From Burkholderia lata (GTDB lineage Bacteria > Pseudomonadota > Gammaproteobacteria > Burkholderiales > Burkholderiaceae): a stretch of DNA of 64,000 bases. The position numbers were made by a program, and so were the translations under genes. The notes below the pieces were generated by a model. The model made no database searches and was not told where the DNA came from. It saw nothing but the letters and a program-made list of their open reading frames with translations. Of the stretch, positions 1-8,481 are shown piece after piece. The stretch covers positions 992,001 through 1,056,000 of the forward strand of contig NC_007510.1 in assembly GCF_000012945.1 (NCBI RefSeq), read 5' to 3'. Position 1 is the stretch's first letter. Each line of letters starts with the position of its first letter.

Positions 1-267
1 TCAACAGGAAAGCGGTCATCGGTTCGGTCGGGCGTCGTATTGGTCAGACAAGAGGGGCGAGGAGCTGCAAGCTTAATCGAATCCCCGCGCGCGATCCCGC
101 GTGGCCGGCGCCACGCCGGTGCTTTTCGGCCCGTCGTGCACTCGCGCCGCCAGCACGAAAAAAAGTTGCGCGTACAATCATGGGCCTGGGCGCACCGTTC
201 GCGGCGCGGCCTCCCGTCTTCACCGCCACGCGCGCCCCGATGCGCACGGGCTCCATTCCGGATACCC

Positions 268-1485
268 ATGTCTCACGTCATCCGACGCCGGCCCGATGCC
301 CGGCTGATCCTGTTGCTCGGCGCGCTCGCCGCCTGCGGGCCGATCGCTACCGACATGTACCTGCCGAGCCTGCCGTCGATCGCCGACGGCTTCTCCGTCA
401 GCCCCGGCGCCGCGCAGCGCACGCTGACGAGCTTCATGGCCGGCTTCTCGGTCGGCATGCTGCTGTACGGCCCGCTGTCCGACACGTGGGGCCGACGCCC
501 CGTGCTGCTCGGCGGCATCGCGCTGTTCACGCTCGCGAGCATCGGCTGCTTCGTGTCGACTTCGATCGACATGCTGATCATCGTGCGCTTCCTGCAGGCA
601 CTTGGCGCCGGCGCGGCGTCGGTGCTGTCGCGAGCGATCGCGCGCGACGCGCACGAGCCGACCGACGCCGCGAAGGTGCTGTCGATGGTCGCGATCGTCA
701 CCGCGGTGGGGCCGTTGCTTGCGCCGCTGATCGGCGGGCAGATCCTGCGCTTCTCCGGTTGGCGCGGCGTGTTCGTCGTGCTGGCCGTGTTCGGCGCGGT
801 GTGCGCGGCGACCGCGTACCTGCGCGTGCCCGAAACCTGGCCGAAGGAGCGGCGCAAGAGCGCGGCCGTGCTCGCGTCGTTCGCGTCGTACGGGCGCATC
901 CTGTCCGACCCCGTTGCCTGGGGCCACATGCTGTGCGGCGGGATGGCATTTGCGTCGATGTTCTCGTACATCACCGCCACGCCATTCGTGTACATCGAGT
1001 ATTTCCACGTGTCGCCGCAACACTACGGGCTGCTGTTCGGCCTGAACGTCGTCGGCATCATGATCGGCAACTTCGCGAACACGCGGCTCGTCGGCCGCAT
1101 CGGTTCGCTGCGCATCATCGCGGCCGCGTCGCTCGTGAGCTGCATCGCGTCGCTCGCGGTCGCGCTCGTCGCGCTGACGGGGTGGGGCGGGCTGTGGTCG
1201 ATCGTCGTGTGCCTGTTCTTCGTGGTCGGCGTGGTCGGGATCCTGTCCGCGAACTGCACGACCGACCTCATGCATCGCTATCCGCACAACGCGGGCGCGT
1301 CGGCGGCCGTGTTCGGCGCGATGCAGCTGGCGCTCGGCGCGCTCGCGAGCGTCGCGATCGGCGCACTCGCGGACGGCACGCCGTTCGCGATGGGCGTGAC
1401 GATCGGCATCTCGGGCGTGCTGTGTTTCGCCGGCCGCTACCTCGTGCTGCGCTGGCACGGGCGGCCCGTCAAGGCGGGCGCCTGA
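268..1485 (+). CDS. Bcr/CflA family MFS multidrug efflux transporter
   Basis: A 405-residue inner-membrane protein with about 12 hydrophobic segments, the usual size for the family. Proton-driven drug:H+ antiporters of this type export bicyclomycin, chloramphenicol and similar compounds. The start of TM1 reads CGPIATDMYLPSLP (about residues 23-36), typical of Bcr/CflA, and the MFS motif A GPLSDTWGRRPV lies at about 68-79. The open frame extends upstream, but the upstream codons are arginine-rich and carry no membrane segment, so I chose the ATG at 268. The gene stands alone and ends at a strong bidirectional terminator. The substrate cannot be read from the sequence. Confidence 0.9.
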   Translation: MSHVIRRRPDARLILLLGALAACGPIATDMYLPSLPSIADGFSVSPGAAQRTLTSFMAGFSVGMLLYGPLSDTWGRRPVLLGGIALFTLASIGCFVSTSIDMLIIVRFLQALGAGAASVLSRAIARDAHEPTDAAKVLSMVAIVTAVGPLLAPLIGGQILRFSGWRGVFVVLAVFGAVCAATAYLRVPETWPKERRKSAAVLASFASYGRILSDPVAWGHMLCGGMAFASMFSYITATPFVYIEYFHVSPQHYGLLFGLNVVGIMIGNFANTRLVGRIGSLRIIAAASLVSCIASLAVALVALTGWGGLWSIVVCLFFVVGVVGILSANCTTDLMHRYPHNAGASAAVFGAMQLALGALASVAIGALADGTPFAMGVTIGISGVLCFAGRYLVLRWHGRPVKAGA

Positions 1486-1507
1486 ACCGCGGCCTGACGG
1501 CAAAATG

Positions 1508-1545
1508 AAAAACGCCACCGCGCGCGCTGCGCCGGTGGCGTTTTT
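1508..1545. terminator. Bidirectional rho-independent terminator
   Basis: The arms AAAAACGCCACCG and CGGTGGCGTTTTT flank an 11-12 nt loop. A-run and T-run on opposite sides let it serve both the efflux pump (plus) and glk/hexR (minus). Confidence 0.85.
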
Positions 1546-1581
1546 GTTTCGAACGCGGGAAGCGGCTGCCGCCGCACCGCG

Positions 1582-3510
1582 TCAATCCCGCGCGACGTCC
1601 TTCGCCGCCGGCGATGCACCGTGGCTCAGCCAGTCGAGCACGTCGGCCGTTTCGTCGTCGCTCGCACGGGCCTTCGCCTGCGCGACGGCCTCGGGCAGTT
1701 CGCCGTTCGTCGATGCACGACGGATCGCGACGCCCACCGCGAGGATGTCGATCATCAGCAGATGCAGGATCCGCGAGATCATCGACAGCTGCGACTCGCG
1801 CATCTCGATGTGGTCGGTTTCGAGCGCGACGGTCGCGCGCTTTGCGAGCGGCGTGTTGCTCGACGTGATCGCGATCACCTTCGCGCCGGCCTGCATCGCG
1901 ACGTCGAGCACGCGCAGCAGCTCGGGCGCGCGCCCCGACTTCGACACCGCGACGATCACGTCGCCCTTGCCGAGCAGCGCGGCCGATGCGGCCTGCATGT
2001 ACAGGTCGCCGTACGCGATCGTCGGGATCCCGAAGCGGAAGAACTTGTAATGCGCGTCCTGCGCGACGATGTTCGAGTTGCCGAGCCCGTAGAACTCGAT
2101 GCGCCGCGCGCCGTTCAGGATCTCGATCGCGTTCTCGACGTGCTCGAAATTCAGGTGCTCGCGCAACTGCAGGATCGCGGACACCGTGTTGTCGAGCACC
2201 TTCGCGCCGAAGTCGGTGGCCGTGTCGCCGAGATGCACCTGGCTGTGGCTCATCGGGATCGTGCCGGTGAGGCCGGTGGCGAGCTTCAGCTTGAAGTCCG
2301 ACAGCCCCTGGCAGCCGAGCGAGCGGCAGAAGCGGATCACGGTCGGCTGGCTCACGTCGGCCTTGCGTGCGATGTCGACGATCGGATCGTTGATGATCGA
2401 GCGCGGGTGGTTCAGTGCGAGATCGGCGACGCGGCGCTCGGCCGGCGTCAGTGCGTCGCGCATCTGGCGGATCCGCTCGAACACGGCCGACGACGCACCG
2501 CCCGAGCGGTTCGACAGCTGCTCCGCGAGGATCGCCGATACGCCGAGGAACGCCGGGTATTCGGCGGTGATCAGGTAGGTCGGGATGTTCTCGAGGTAGT
2601 GCGTGAAGCGGCCCTTTGCCTCGAAGCGCGCGCGGAACGACGAGCGCGTGAACAGTTCGCCGAGCTTCAGCGCGACACCGCCGCCGATGTACACGCCGCC
2701 GAGCGCGCCGAGCGTCAGCGCGACGCTGCCCGCGAACGCGCCGAGAATTCCGCAGAAGCATTCAACCGTCTCGAGCGCGAGTGCGTCGCCCGCATGCGCG
2801 CGTTCGACGATCTCGACCGTGTCGACGGTCGCGGCCACGCGCTTCTTGTCGCGCGCGGCGAGCGCGCGATAGATGATCTCCATGCCGGGGCCCGCGCACA
2901 CGCGTTCGAACGACACGTGCGGAAACTTCTTGCGCGCGTACTGCAGCACCAGGTCCTCGCGCTCGTCCTGCGGTGCGAACGATGCGTGGCCGCCTTCGCT
3001 GCCGAGCGCGATCCAGCGGTCGTCGGCCGGAATCAGCCCCGACACGCCGAGCCCGGTGCCGGGCCCGAGCAGCCCGATCACGCTGTTCTGGCGGCGCGCG
3101 CCGCCGCCGATCTGCACGCGCTGCGCGTCGGTCAGGCCCGGCAGCGCCATCGCGAGCGCGGTGAAATCGTTGACGACGAGCAGCGTGTCGAAGCCGAGCG
3201 CGCGGCGCGTCGCCTCGATCGAGAAGCTCCAGTCGTGGTTGGTCATCGTGACCTGGTCGCCGTCGACCGGATTGGCGATCGCGATCGCCGCGTGGTTCAC
3301 GCGGGTGATCTTCACGTCCTTCAGGTATTTGCGGATCGCGTCGGTGAGCGTCGGATAGTCGGCGCCGGGATACACGCGGATCTGCGTGATGTCGCCCGGG
3401 CCGGTTTCCAGCGCGAAGCGCGCGTTGGTGCCGCCGACGTCCGCGAGCAGGCGCGGGCCGTCGGCATGCTGGCCTGCGACGGCCGCCTTACTTTGCGCAC
3501 CAGTAGACAT
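1582..3510 (-). CDS. glk: Bifunctional glucokinase / HexR-type (RpiR) transcriptional regulator
   Basis: A 642-residue fusion. Residues about 20-335 are a bacterial glucokinase (glucose + ATP to glucose-6-phosphate), with the phosphate-binding motif [11 protein letters not shown] at 22-32, [10 protein letters not shown] at 147-156 and the [10 protein letters not shown] segment at 171-180. Residues about 342-418 are an RpiR-type helix-turn-helix ([15 protein letters not shown] at 385-399). Residues about 465-595 are a sugar-phosphate-binding SIS domain ([12 protein letters not shown] at 521-532). The C-terminal half matches HexR, which senses the Entner-Doudoroff intermediate KDPG in pseudomonads. 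The start codon overlaps the end of pgl by 23 nt. This fusion is known from Burkholderia. A HexR-like operator lies upstream of zwf, so the protein probably regulates its own operon. Confidence 0.93.
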   Translation of the reverse strand: MSTGAQSKAAVAGQHADGPRLLADVGGTNARFALETGPGDITQIRVYPGADYPTLTDAIRKYLKDVKITRVNHAAIAIANPVDGDQVTMTNHDWSFSIEATRRALGFDTLLVVNDFTALAMALPGLTDAQRVQIGGGARRQNSVIGLLGPGTGLGVSGLIPADDRWIALGSEGGHASFAPQDEREDLVLQYARKKFPHVSFERVCAGPGMEIIYRALAARDKKRVAATVDTVEIVERAHAGDALALETVECFCGILGAFAGSVALTLGALGGVYIGGGVALKLGELFTRSSFRARFEAKGRFTHYLENIPTYLITAEYPAFLGVSAILAEQLSNRSGGASSAVFERIRQMRDALTPAERRVADLALNHPRSIINDPIVDIARKADVSQPTVIRFCRSLGCQGLSDFKLKLATGLTGTIPMSHSQVHLGDTATDFGAKVLDNTVSAILQLREHLNFEHVENAIEILNGARRIEFYGLGNSNIVAQDAHYKFFRFGIPTIAYGDLYMQAASAALLGKGDVIVAVSKSGRAPELLRVLDVAMQAGAKVIAITSSNTPLAKRATVALETDHIEMRESQLSMISRILHLLMIDILAVGVAIRRASTNGELPEAVAQAKARASDDETADVLDWLSHGASPAAKDVARD

Positions 3511-4168
3511 CGAGCTGGGTCCCCTTGTCGTTGGCCAGTTGGGAAATCGCGTTCTTCTGCAACGATGCGGCTGCGGCGTCGAGCACCGCGCGCTTCGCGT
3601 TGCCCGCGATCAGCAGGAACAGCCGGTCAATGCGCTTGAGCGCATCGAGCGAGAAGCTCACGCGCGCATGCGGCGCGACGCCGGGATGGACGGCGACGAA
3701 ACGCTCGGGCGTCGCGATCGCGTGATCCCATTCGGGCGCATCGGCGAAGATCGACGCGGTATGGCCGTCCTCGCCCATGCCGAGCACGGCGACGGTCGGC
3801 ACGCGGTAGTCGGCGTTCGCGTTCAGCGCGGCGACGTGCGCGTCGAGCGCGGCGCGCGTATCGACGAGCGGCAGGAAGCGGGCAGGGGCGGCTGCATGCT
3901 GCAGCAGCGTGTCGCGCACGAGGTGCGCGTTGCTGGCTGCATCGTCCTCCGGCACCCAGCGGTCGTCGACCAGCGTCACGTCGACGCCGGCCCAGTCGAG
4001 CGCCGTGTGCGACAGCGTTTGCAGGAACGGGCGCGGGCTCGTGCCGCCCGACACCGCGAGCGTCGGGCGCGCGGGGCCGGCGAGCGCGGCGCGCAGCGCA
4101 TCGCCGACGGCGCGCGCGAGCGCTTCGCTTTGCGCTTCCTGGGTGTCGAAAGCGTGAATCTCGATCAC
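3488..4168 (-). CDS. pgl: 6-phosphogluconolactonase
   Basis: A 226-residue cytoplasmic enzyme of the NagB/Pgl fold that hydrolyses 6-phosphogluconolactone to 6-phosphogluconate, the step after Zwf. Family motifs visible are [17 protein letters not shown] (about residues 38-54), [10 protein letters not shown] (about 64-73) and [12 protein letters not shown] (about 130-141). The length is normal for the family. It lies 88 nt downstream of zwf and overlaps glk/hexR by 23 nt, so the three genes form one operon. A 10-bp stem-loop sits in the gap to zwf. Confidence 0.93.
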   Translation of the reverse strand: MIEIHAFDTQEAQSEALARAVGDALRAALAGPARPTLAVSGGTSPRPFLQTLSHTALDWAGVDVTLVDDRWVPEDDAASNAHLVRDTLLQHAAAPARFLPLVDTRAALDAHVAALNANADYRVPTVAVLGMGEDGHTASIFADAPEWDHAIATPERFVAVHPGVAPHARVSFSLDALKRIDRLFLLIAGNAKRAVLDAAAASLQKNAISQLANDKGTQLDVYWCAK

Positions 4169-4217
4169 ATCTCCTCCGGACTGCTTTGTCTGTTCAAATC
4201 GTACGAATCGCGGGGCA

Positions 4218-4249
4218 CGTTGCCGCGTACGGTGGCGTGCGCGGCAACG
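4218..4249 (-). other. Intercistronic stem-loop between zwf and pgl
   Basis: The arms CGTTGCCGCG (4218-4227) and CGCGGCAACG (4240-4249) form a perfect 10-bp stem with a 12-nt loop. No T-run follows on either strand, so a processing or stability element is more likely than a terminator. This role is inference. Confidence 0.55.
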
Positions 4250-4256
4250 GTTTGCA

Positions 4257-5726
4257 TCAGTTCTCTTCTTCGAGCCAGCAGGTGTCGTGCTGCGCGAGCA
4301 TCGCGCTCGCCGCGGCCGGCCCCCACGTGCCCGCCGCGTACGGCTTCGGCGGCTTCAGCGAGCGTGCCCATTCGTTCAGGATAGGCTCGACCCAGCGCCA
4401 TGCGGCTTCTTGTTCGTCGCGGCGCACGAAGAGGGCGAGACGGCCGTTGATCACGTCGAGCAGCAGGCGCTGGTACGCCTCCATCTGCCCTTCCTTGAAG
4501 AACTGGTCGAACGCGAGGTCGAGGTGCACGCTCGCGAGGTTCATCCCTTCGCCGGGCTGCTTCGCGAGGCAGTACAGGCGGATCGTCTCGTTCGGCTGCA
4601 GCCGGATCACGAGGCGGTTCGAGCCGGGACGCAGCGCGGTGGGCCCGAGCGCCGAATGCGGCACCGGGCGGAAATTGACGACGATCTCCGCGACGCGATC
4701 GGCGAGCCGCTTGCCGGTGCGCAGGAAGAACGGCACGCCGGCCCAGCGCCAGTTCTCGATCTCGACCTTCAGCGCGACGAAGGTTTCGGTCTGGCTGTCG
4801 GGCTTCACGCCCGGCTCGGTTGCGTACGCCGGCACCTGCGCGCCCTTGATCACGCCCGCATGATACTGGCCGCGCACGGCAACCTTGCCGATGTCGCGCG
4901 GATCGACCGGTTTCAGCGCGCGCAGCACGCGCAGCTTCTCGTCGCGCACCGAATCCGAATCCATCGAATGCGGCGGCTCCATTGCGACGATCGACAGCAG
5001 CTGCAGCAGGTGGTTCTGCACCATGTCGCGCAGCGCGCCCGTATTGTCATAGAAATCGCCGCGCGCCTCGACGCCGAGCTCCTCGGCGATCGTGATCTGG
5101 ATGCTCTCGACCCATTCGCGGCGCCACAGCGGCTCGAACAGCGCATTGCCGAAGCGCAGCGCGAGCAGGTTCTGCACGGGTTCCTTGCCGAGATAGTGGT
5201 CGATCCGGTAGATCTGGCCTTCCGCGAAGATCTCGCCGACCGCGTCGTTGATCGCGTTCGACGACTTCAGGTCGTAGCCGAGCGGCTTCTCGAGCACGAT
5301 GCGCGAGCCTTCGTTCAGGCCGACCGACGCGAGCGCCTTGCAGATCGGCACGAACAGCGACGGGCCCGTCGCCAGATAGAACACGCGGATGCCGGGCAGC
5401 GAGGCCACCGCGTCGCGCAGCACGCCGTAGTCTTCCGCGCGGCCGAGATCGAGGTGCACGTACTCGATGCGATCGAGGAAGGATTTCCACGCAGCTTCGT
5501 CGAACGCCTTGCCGGCGGCCTTGGCCGCGTGCGGCTTCACGTGGGTGTCGACCCATTCCAGATAGGACGCCCGATCCGATTCATGACGCGCCACGGCAAC
5601 GATCCGGCCGCTCTCCGCCAGCATGTTCGCACGGTGCGCCTCGAACAGCGCGGGCAGGATCTTGCGCATCGACAGATCGCCGGTGCCGCCGAAAAGTACG
5701 AAGGTAAAGCTGGAATCGGTATGCAT
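4257..5726 (-). CDS. zwf: Glucose-6-phosphate 1-dehydrogenase
   Basis: A 489-residue cytoplasmic enzyme that oxidises glucose-6-phosphate to 6-phosphogluconolactone with NAD(P)+. It feeds the Entner-Doudoroff and pentose phosphate routes. The dinucleotide motif GGTGDLSMRK is at residues 13-22 and the substrate-binding signature RIDHYLGKEPVQ at 174-185. The length is normal. The frame opens further upstream, but the ATG at 5726 follows GGAG at good spacing and begins directly before the conserved N-terminal strand. It is first in zwf-pgl-glk/hexR and lies about 70 nt from a HexR-like palindrome. Confidence 0.96.
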   Translation of the reverse strand: MHTDSSFTFVLFGGTGDLSMRKILPALFEAHRANMLAESGRIVAVARHESDRASYLEWVDTHVKPHAAKAAGKAFDEAAWKSFLDRIEYVHLDLGRAEDYGVLRDAVASLPGIRVFYLATGPSLFVPICKALASVGLNEGSRIVLEKPLGYDLKSSNAINDAVGEIFAEGQIYRIDHYLGKEPVQNLLALRFGNALFEPLWRREWVESIQITIAEELGVEARGDFYDNTGALRDMVQNHLLQLLSIVAMEPPHSMDSDSVRDEKLRVLRALKPVDPRDIGKVAVRGQYHAGVIKGAQVPAYATEPGVKPDSQTETFVALKVEIENWRWAGVPFFLRTGKRLADRVAEIVVNFRPVPHSALGPTALRPGSNRLVIRLQPNETIRLYCLAKQPGEGMNLASVHLDLAFDQFFKEGQMEAYQRLLLDVINGRLALFVRRDEQEAAWRWVEPILNEWARSLKPPKPYAAGTWGPAAASAMLAQHDTCWLEEEN

Positions 5727-5782
5727 GTGTCTCCGCCGGGTTGGGGTGCTGGGAAGCGATCCGTAGTGCGATAAAAATATTT

Positions 5783-5811
5783 TTGACACTGAATTGTAGT
5801 TTAACTACAAT
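5783..5811 (+). promoter_or_regulatory. Sigma-70 promoter toward the glucose ABC operon
   Basis: TTGACA (5783-5788) and TACAAT (5806-5811) are separated by exactly 17 nt, close to the ideal sigma-70 promoter. It points rightward to the sugar-binding protein gene and predicts a 5' leader of about 340 nt. The spacer and -10 overlap the HexR-like palindrome, so repressor binding would block it. Confidence 0.65.
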
Positions 5812-5820
5812 CCGCCGCAA
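5793..5820 (-). promoter_or_regulatory. zwf: Candidate divergent promoter for zwf-pgl-glk
   Basis: Read on the minus strand, TTGCGG (5820-5815) is followed after 16 nt by TACAAT (5798-5793), which lies in the other arm of the palindrome. The -35 is only a partial match. The predicted leader to zwf is about 60 nt. Confidence 0.45.
5794..5810. promoter_or_regulatory. HexR-like operator palindrome
   Basis: The sequence TTGTAGTTTAACTACAA has 7-nt inverted arms, TTGTAGT and ACTACAA, around a 3-nt centre. It agrees with the TGTA...TACA palindrome known for HexR operators in proteobacteria, and a HexR-type regulator is encoded in the adjacent operon. It overlaps the -10 elements of both divergent promoters. 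Binding by this particular protein is inferred. Confidence 0.7.
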
Positions 5821-6004
5821 GGGGTAGCACCTGGGTGAAGAAAAAAAGAAGTGCGGTCGATGAACTGCGCGAGCTTCGCCTTCGGGAACGCCTTGTGCCG
5901 AATGTTATCGGACATTGACGGCGCGCATCGTCAGCGCGACGTCGGCCCCGGGCTCGCGCCGCATCATTGCGGCGGGCCAGAAACACAAAGAGGAGACACG
6001 CCGT

Positions 6005-6018
6005 TGAATCTCGATTCA
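6005..6018. promoter_or_regulatory. Inverted repeat in the leader of the glucose ABC operon
   Basis: TGAATC-TC-GATTCA is a perfect 6-bp inverted repeat in the long 5' leader. It lies just after an SD-like AGGAGA and overlaps a possible 8-codon TTG-initiated reading frame (6004-6030). It may be a second operator or a leader-peptide feature. The function is unknown. Confidence 0.35.
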
Positions 6019-6104
6019 CGCTTTCTGTAAGAGCCCGGCCGGTCATCGGCCCCGTACGCTGCATGCGTCCCGCGGCTCGATTTCCCCGTCGTTATCAAGA
6101 AGCC

Positions 6105-6123
6105 GGTTCCCCGTCAGGGAACC
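6105..6123 (+). promoter_or_regulatory. Stem-loop just upstream of the binding-protein start
   Basis: GGTTCCC-CGTCA-GGGAACC forms a perfect 7-bp stem ending about 20 nt before the Shine-Dalgarno GGAGGAG. No T-run follows. It probably stabilises the 5' end of the message or tunes translation. Confidence 0.45.
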
Positions 6124-6156
6124 TCACGAGTTGATTCAGTCTGGAGGAGATAAGTA

Positions 6157-7404
6157 ATGAAAGTTCGCTCGATCATGGGTGCGCTCTGCGCGGCAGGTCT
6201 GATGGCTGGCGCCGTGGCGGCGCAGGCAGCCGAGAATGTAACGGTGCTGCACTGGTGGACCTCGGGCGGCGAGTCGAAGGCCGTCGGCGTGCTGAAGGAC
6301 GACCTGCAGAAGCAGGGCTACGTGTGGAAGGACTTCGCGGTCGCGGGCGGCGCCGGCGCCGCGGCAATGACCGCGCTGAAGACCAAGGTGATCAGCGGCG
6401 ACTCACCGTCGGCCGCGCAGATCAAGGGCCCGCTGATCCAGGACTGGGCCGACCAGGGCGTGCTCGTCAACATCGACTCCGCTGCCGGCGACTGGAAGCA
6501 GAACCTGCCGCCGGAAATCGACAAGATCATCAAGTACAAGGGCCACACCGTCGCGGCGCCGTTCTCGGTGCACCGCGTGAACTGGCTGTACATCAACAAG
6601 GCCGCGCTCGACAAGGTCGGCGCGAAGGTGCCGACCACCTGGCCTGAATTCTTCGCGGTGGCCGACAAGCTGAAGGCCGCGGGCATCCAGCCGGTCGCGA
6701 TGGGCGGCCAGCCGTGGCAGGACCTGACGCTGTGGGAAGACGTCGTGCTGTCGCAGGGCCCGGCGTTCTACAAGAAGGCGCTGGTCGACCTCGACCAGGC
6801 GACGCTGACCTCGCCGCAGATGCTGTCCGTGTTCGACACGGTGCGCAAGATCCAGGGCTACTTCGATGCCGGCCGTAACGGCCGCGACTGGAACCTCGCG
6901 ACCGCGATGGTGATCAACGGCAAGGCCGGCATGCAGTTCATGGGCGACTGGGCGAAGGGCGAGTTCGAGAACGCCGGCAAGAAGTCGGGCAAGGACTACA
7001 TCTGCGCACCGGTGCCGGGCACGGCGAATGCTTACACGTTCAACGTCGACTCGTTCGTGTTCTTCCAGCAGAAGGGCGAGAAGGCGGCGACGCCGGGCCA
7101 GCTCGCGCTCGCGAAGACGATCATGACGCCGGACTTCCAGGAACAGTTCAGCCTGCTGAAGGGTTCGGTGCCGGTCCGTCTCGGCGTGAAGATGGACAAG
7201 TTCGACGACTGCGCGAAGAAGTCGTATGCCGACGAGCAGACCGCGATCAAGTCGGGCGGCTTCGTTCCGTCGCTCGCGCACGGGATGGCGCAGAGCGATG
7301 CGACCGCCGGTGCGATCACGGACGTCGTGACGAAGTTCATGAACTCGCAGCAGGATTCGAAGAGCGCGGTTGCCGCGCTCGCGAAGGCCGCGAAGGTCAA
7401 GTAA
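6157..7404 (+). CDS. gtsA: Glucose-type ABC transporter, periplasmic substrate-binding protein
   Basis: A 415-residue extracytoplasmic solute-binding protein of the carbohydrate (CUT1) class. The N-terminus is a Sec signal peptide with predicted cleavage after AAQA (about residues 22-25), followed by NVTVLHWWTSGGESKAV, a typical sugar-binding start. The ATG follows an excellent GGAGGAG. It heads a four-gene importer with two permeases and an ATPase, divergent from zwf-pgl-glk. Glucose or a related hexose is the likely substrate from this context and from similarity to the pseudomonad Gts system. A hairpin with a T-run directly after the gene probably gives this subunit extra message. Confidence 0.9.
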   Translation: MKVRSIMGALCAAGLMAGAVAAQAAENVTVLHWWTSGGESKAVGVLKDDLQKQGYVWKDFAVAGGAGAAAMTALKTKVISGDSPSAAQIKGPLIQDWADQGVLVNIDSAAGDWKQNLPPEIDKIIKYKGHTVAAPFSVHRVNWLYINKAALDKVGAKVPTTWPEFFAVADKLKAAGIQPVAMGGQPWQDLTLWEDVVLSQGPAFYKKALVDLDQATLTSPQMLSVFDTVRKIQGYFDAGRNGRDWNLATAMVINGKAGMQFMGDWAKGEFENAGKKSGKDYICAPVPGTANAYTFNVDSFVFFQQKGEKAATPGQLALAKTIMTPDFQEQFSLLKGSVPVRLGVKMDKFDDCAKKSYADEQTAIKSGGFVPSLAHGMAQSDATAGAITDVVTKFMNSQQDSKSAVAALAKAAKVK

Positions 7405-7415
7405 CGCGCGACAGG

Positions 7416-7452
7416 CGCCCGGCCGGAAACGCTTCATCGGCCGGGCGTTTTT
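7416..7452 (+). terminator. Intra-operon terminator/attenuator after the binding-protein gene
   Basis: The arms CGCCCGGCCG (7416-7425) and CGGCCGGGCG (7438-7447) are followed by TTTTT. It sits between the first and second genes of one operon, so it likely acts as a partial terminator or as a 3' stabiliser for the binding-protein message. Confidence 0.75.
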
Positions 7453-7542
7453 GCATGTGCAGCAAACGGGCTCGCCCGCGGGCTCGTGCCGTACCTGGCG
7501 CCGGCCCGGCCTGCGTCGCCCTCGTTCCAGGAGTCGAATCAA

Positions 7543-8481
7543 GTGGCTGCCCCTCTTAGCGGAAACGGATCCGGCGCTGCCGCCGCACGGCGTACGTCGC
7601 CGATGTCGGCCTTCGCCGATCGCTGGATTCCGAAGCTCGTGCTTGCGCCGAGCGTCGCGATCGCCGTGGTGTTCATCTACGGCTTCATCCTGATTACCGG
7701 CTATCTGTCGCTGACCAATTCGCGGCTGTTGCCGAACTACGAATTCGACGGCTTCGGCCGTTACACGGACCTGTTCCAGAACGACGTGTGGTGGACTTCC
7801 GCCGCGAACCTCGGCTGGTTCGGGATTCCGTTCATCGCGATCTGCGTCGCGCTCGGGCTGTTCCTCGCGATCCTGCTCGACCAGCGGATTCGCAACGAAG
7901 GCGCGCTGCGCGCGGTCTTCCTGTACCCGATGGCGCTGTCGTTCATCGTCACCGGCACCGCGTGGCAGTGGATCCTGAACCCGGGCCTCGGCCTCGAGAA
8001 GGTGATGCACGACTGGGGCTGGACGAGCTTCTCGTTCGACTGGCTCGGCGATCCGGACAAGGCGATCTTCTGCGTGGTGATCGCGGCCGTGTGGCAGTCG
8101 ACCGGCTTCGTGATGGCGCTGTTCCTCGCAGGGCTGCGCGGTGTCGATGCGGAGATCTTCAAGGCCGCGCAGGTGGACGGCGCGACGCTGCCGACCATCT
8201 ACCGCAAGATCGTGATCCCGAGCATGCGCCCGGTGTTCTTCTCGGTGCTGCTGATCCTCTGCCACATCACGATCAAGACCTTCGACCTGGTCGTCGCGCT
8301 GACGGCGGGCGGCCCGGGCACGTCGTCGTCGCTGCCGGCCATGTTCATGTACACGTTTTCGTTCAACCGCGGCCAGCTCGGGCTCGGCGCGGCGTCCTCG
8401 GTGATGATGCTCGCGACCGTGGTCGCAGTGCTGGTGCCGCTGATGTATATGGAATCGAGGAGCACCCGCAATGCAGCCTAA
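7543..8481 (+). CDS. gtsB: Glucose-type ABC transporter permease 1
   Basis: A 312-residue inner-membrane permease (MalF/UgpA-like) with about six membrane segments. The EAA-type coupling loop is near the C-terminal third (DAEIFKAAQVDGATLPTIYR). The frame opens at 7486, but the GTG at 7543 has CAGGAG nine nt upstream and gives the shorter N-terminus typical of the family, so I prefer it. An internal ATG at 7603 is a less likely alternative. The last 11 nt overlap the second permease gene, indicating translational coupling. Confidence 0.9.
   Translation: MAAPLSGNGSGAAAARRTSPMSAFADRWIPKLVLAPSVAIAVVFIYGFILITGYLSLTNSRLLPNYEFDGFGRYTDLFQNDVWWTSAANLGWFGIPFIAICVALGLFLAILLDQRIRNEGALRAVFLYPMALSFIVTGTAWQWILNPGLGLEKVMHDWGWTSFSFDWLGDPDKAIFCVVIAAVWQSTGFVMALFLAGLRGVDAEIFKAAQVDGATLPTIYRKIVIPSMRPVFFSVLLILCHITIKTFDLVVALTAGGPGTSSSLPAMFMYTFSFNRGQLGLGAASSVMMLATVVAVLVPLMYMESRSTRNAA

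Noticed and set aside
1621..3639. 672-codon plus-strand frame opposite glk/hexR
   Set aside because: It is the antisense of a clear fusion gene, has an Arg/Ala/Glu-heavy composition and no domain; GC-rich DNA produces such shadows.
6004..6030. 8-codon TTG-initiated leader peptide
   Set aside because: An SD-like sequence precedes it, but TTG starts are common by chance and the peptide shows no regulatory codon run; kept only as part of a leader finding.
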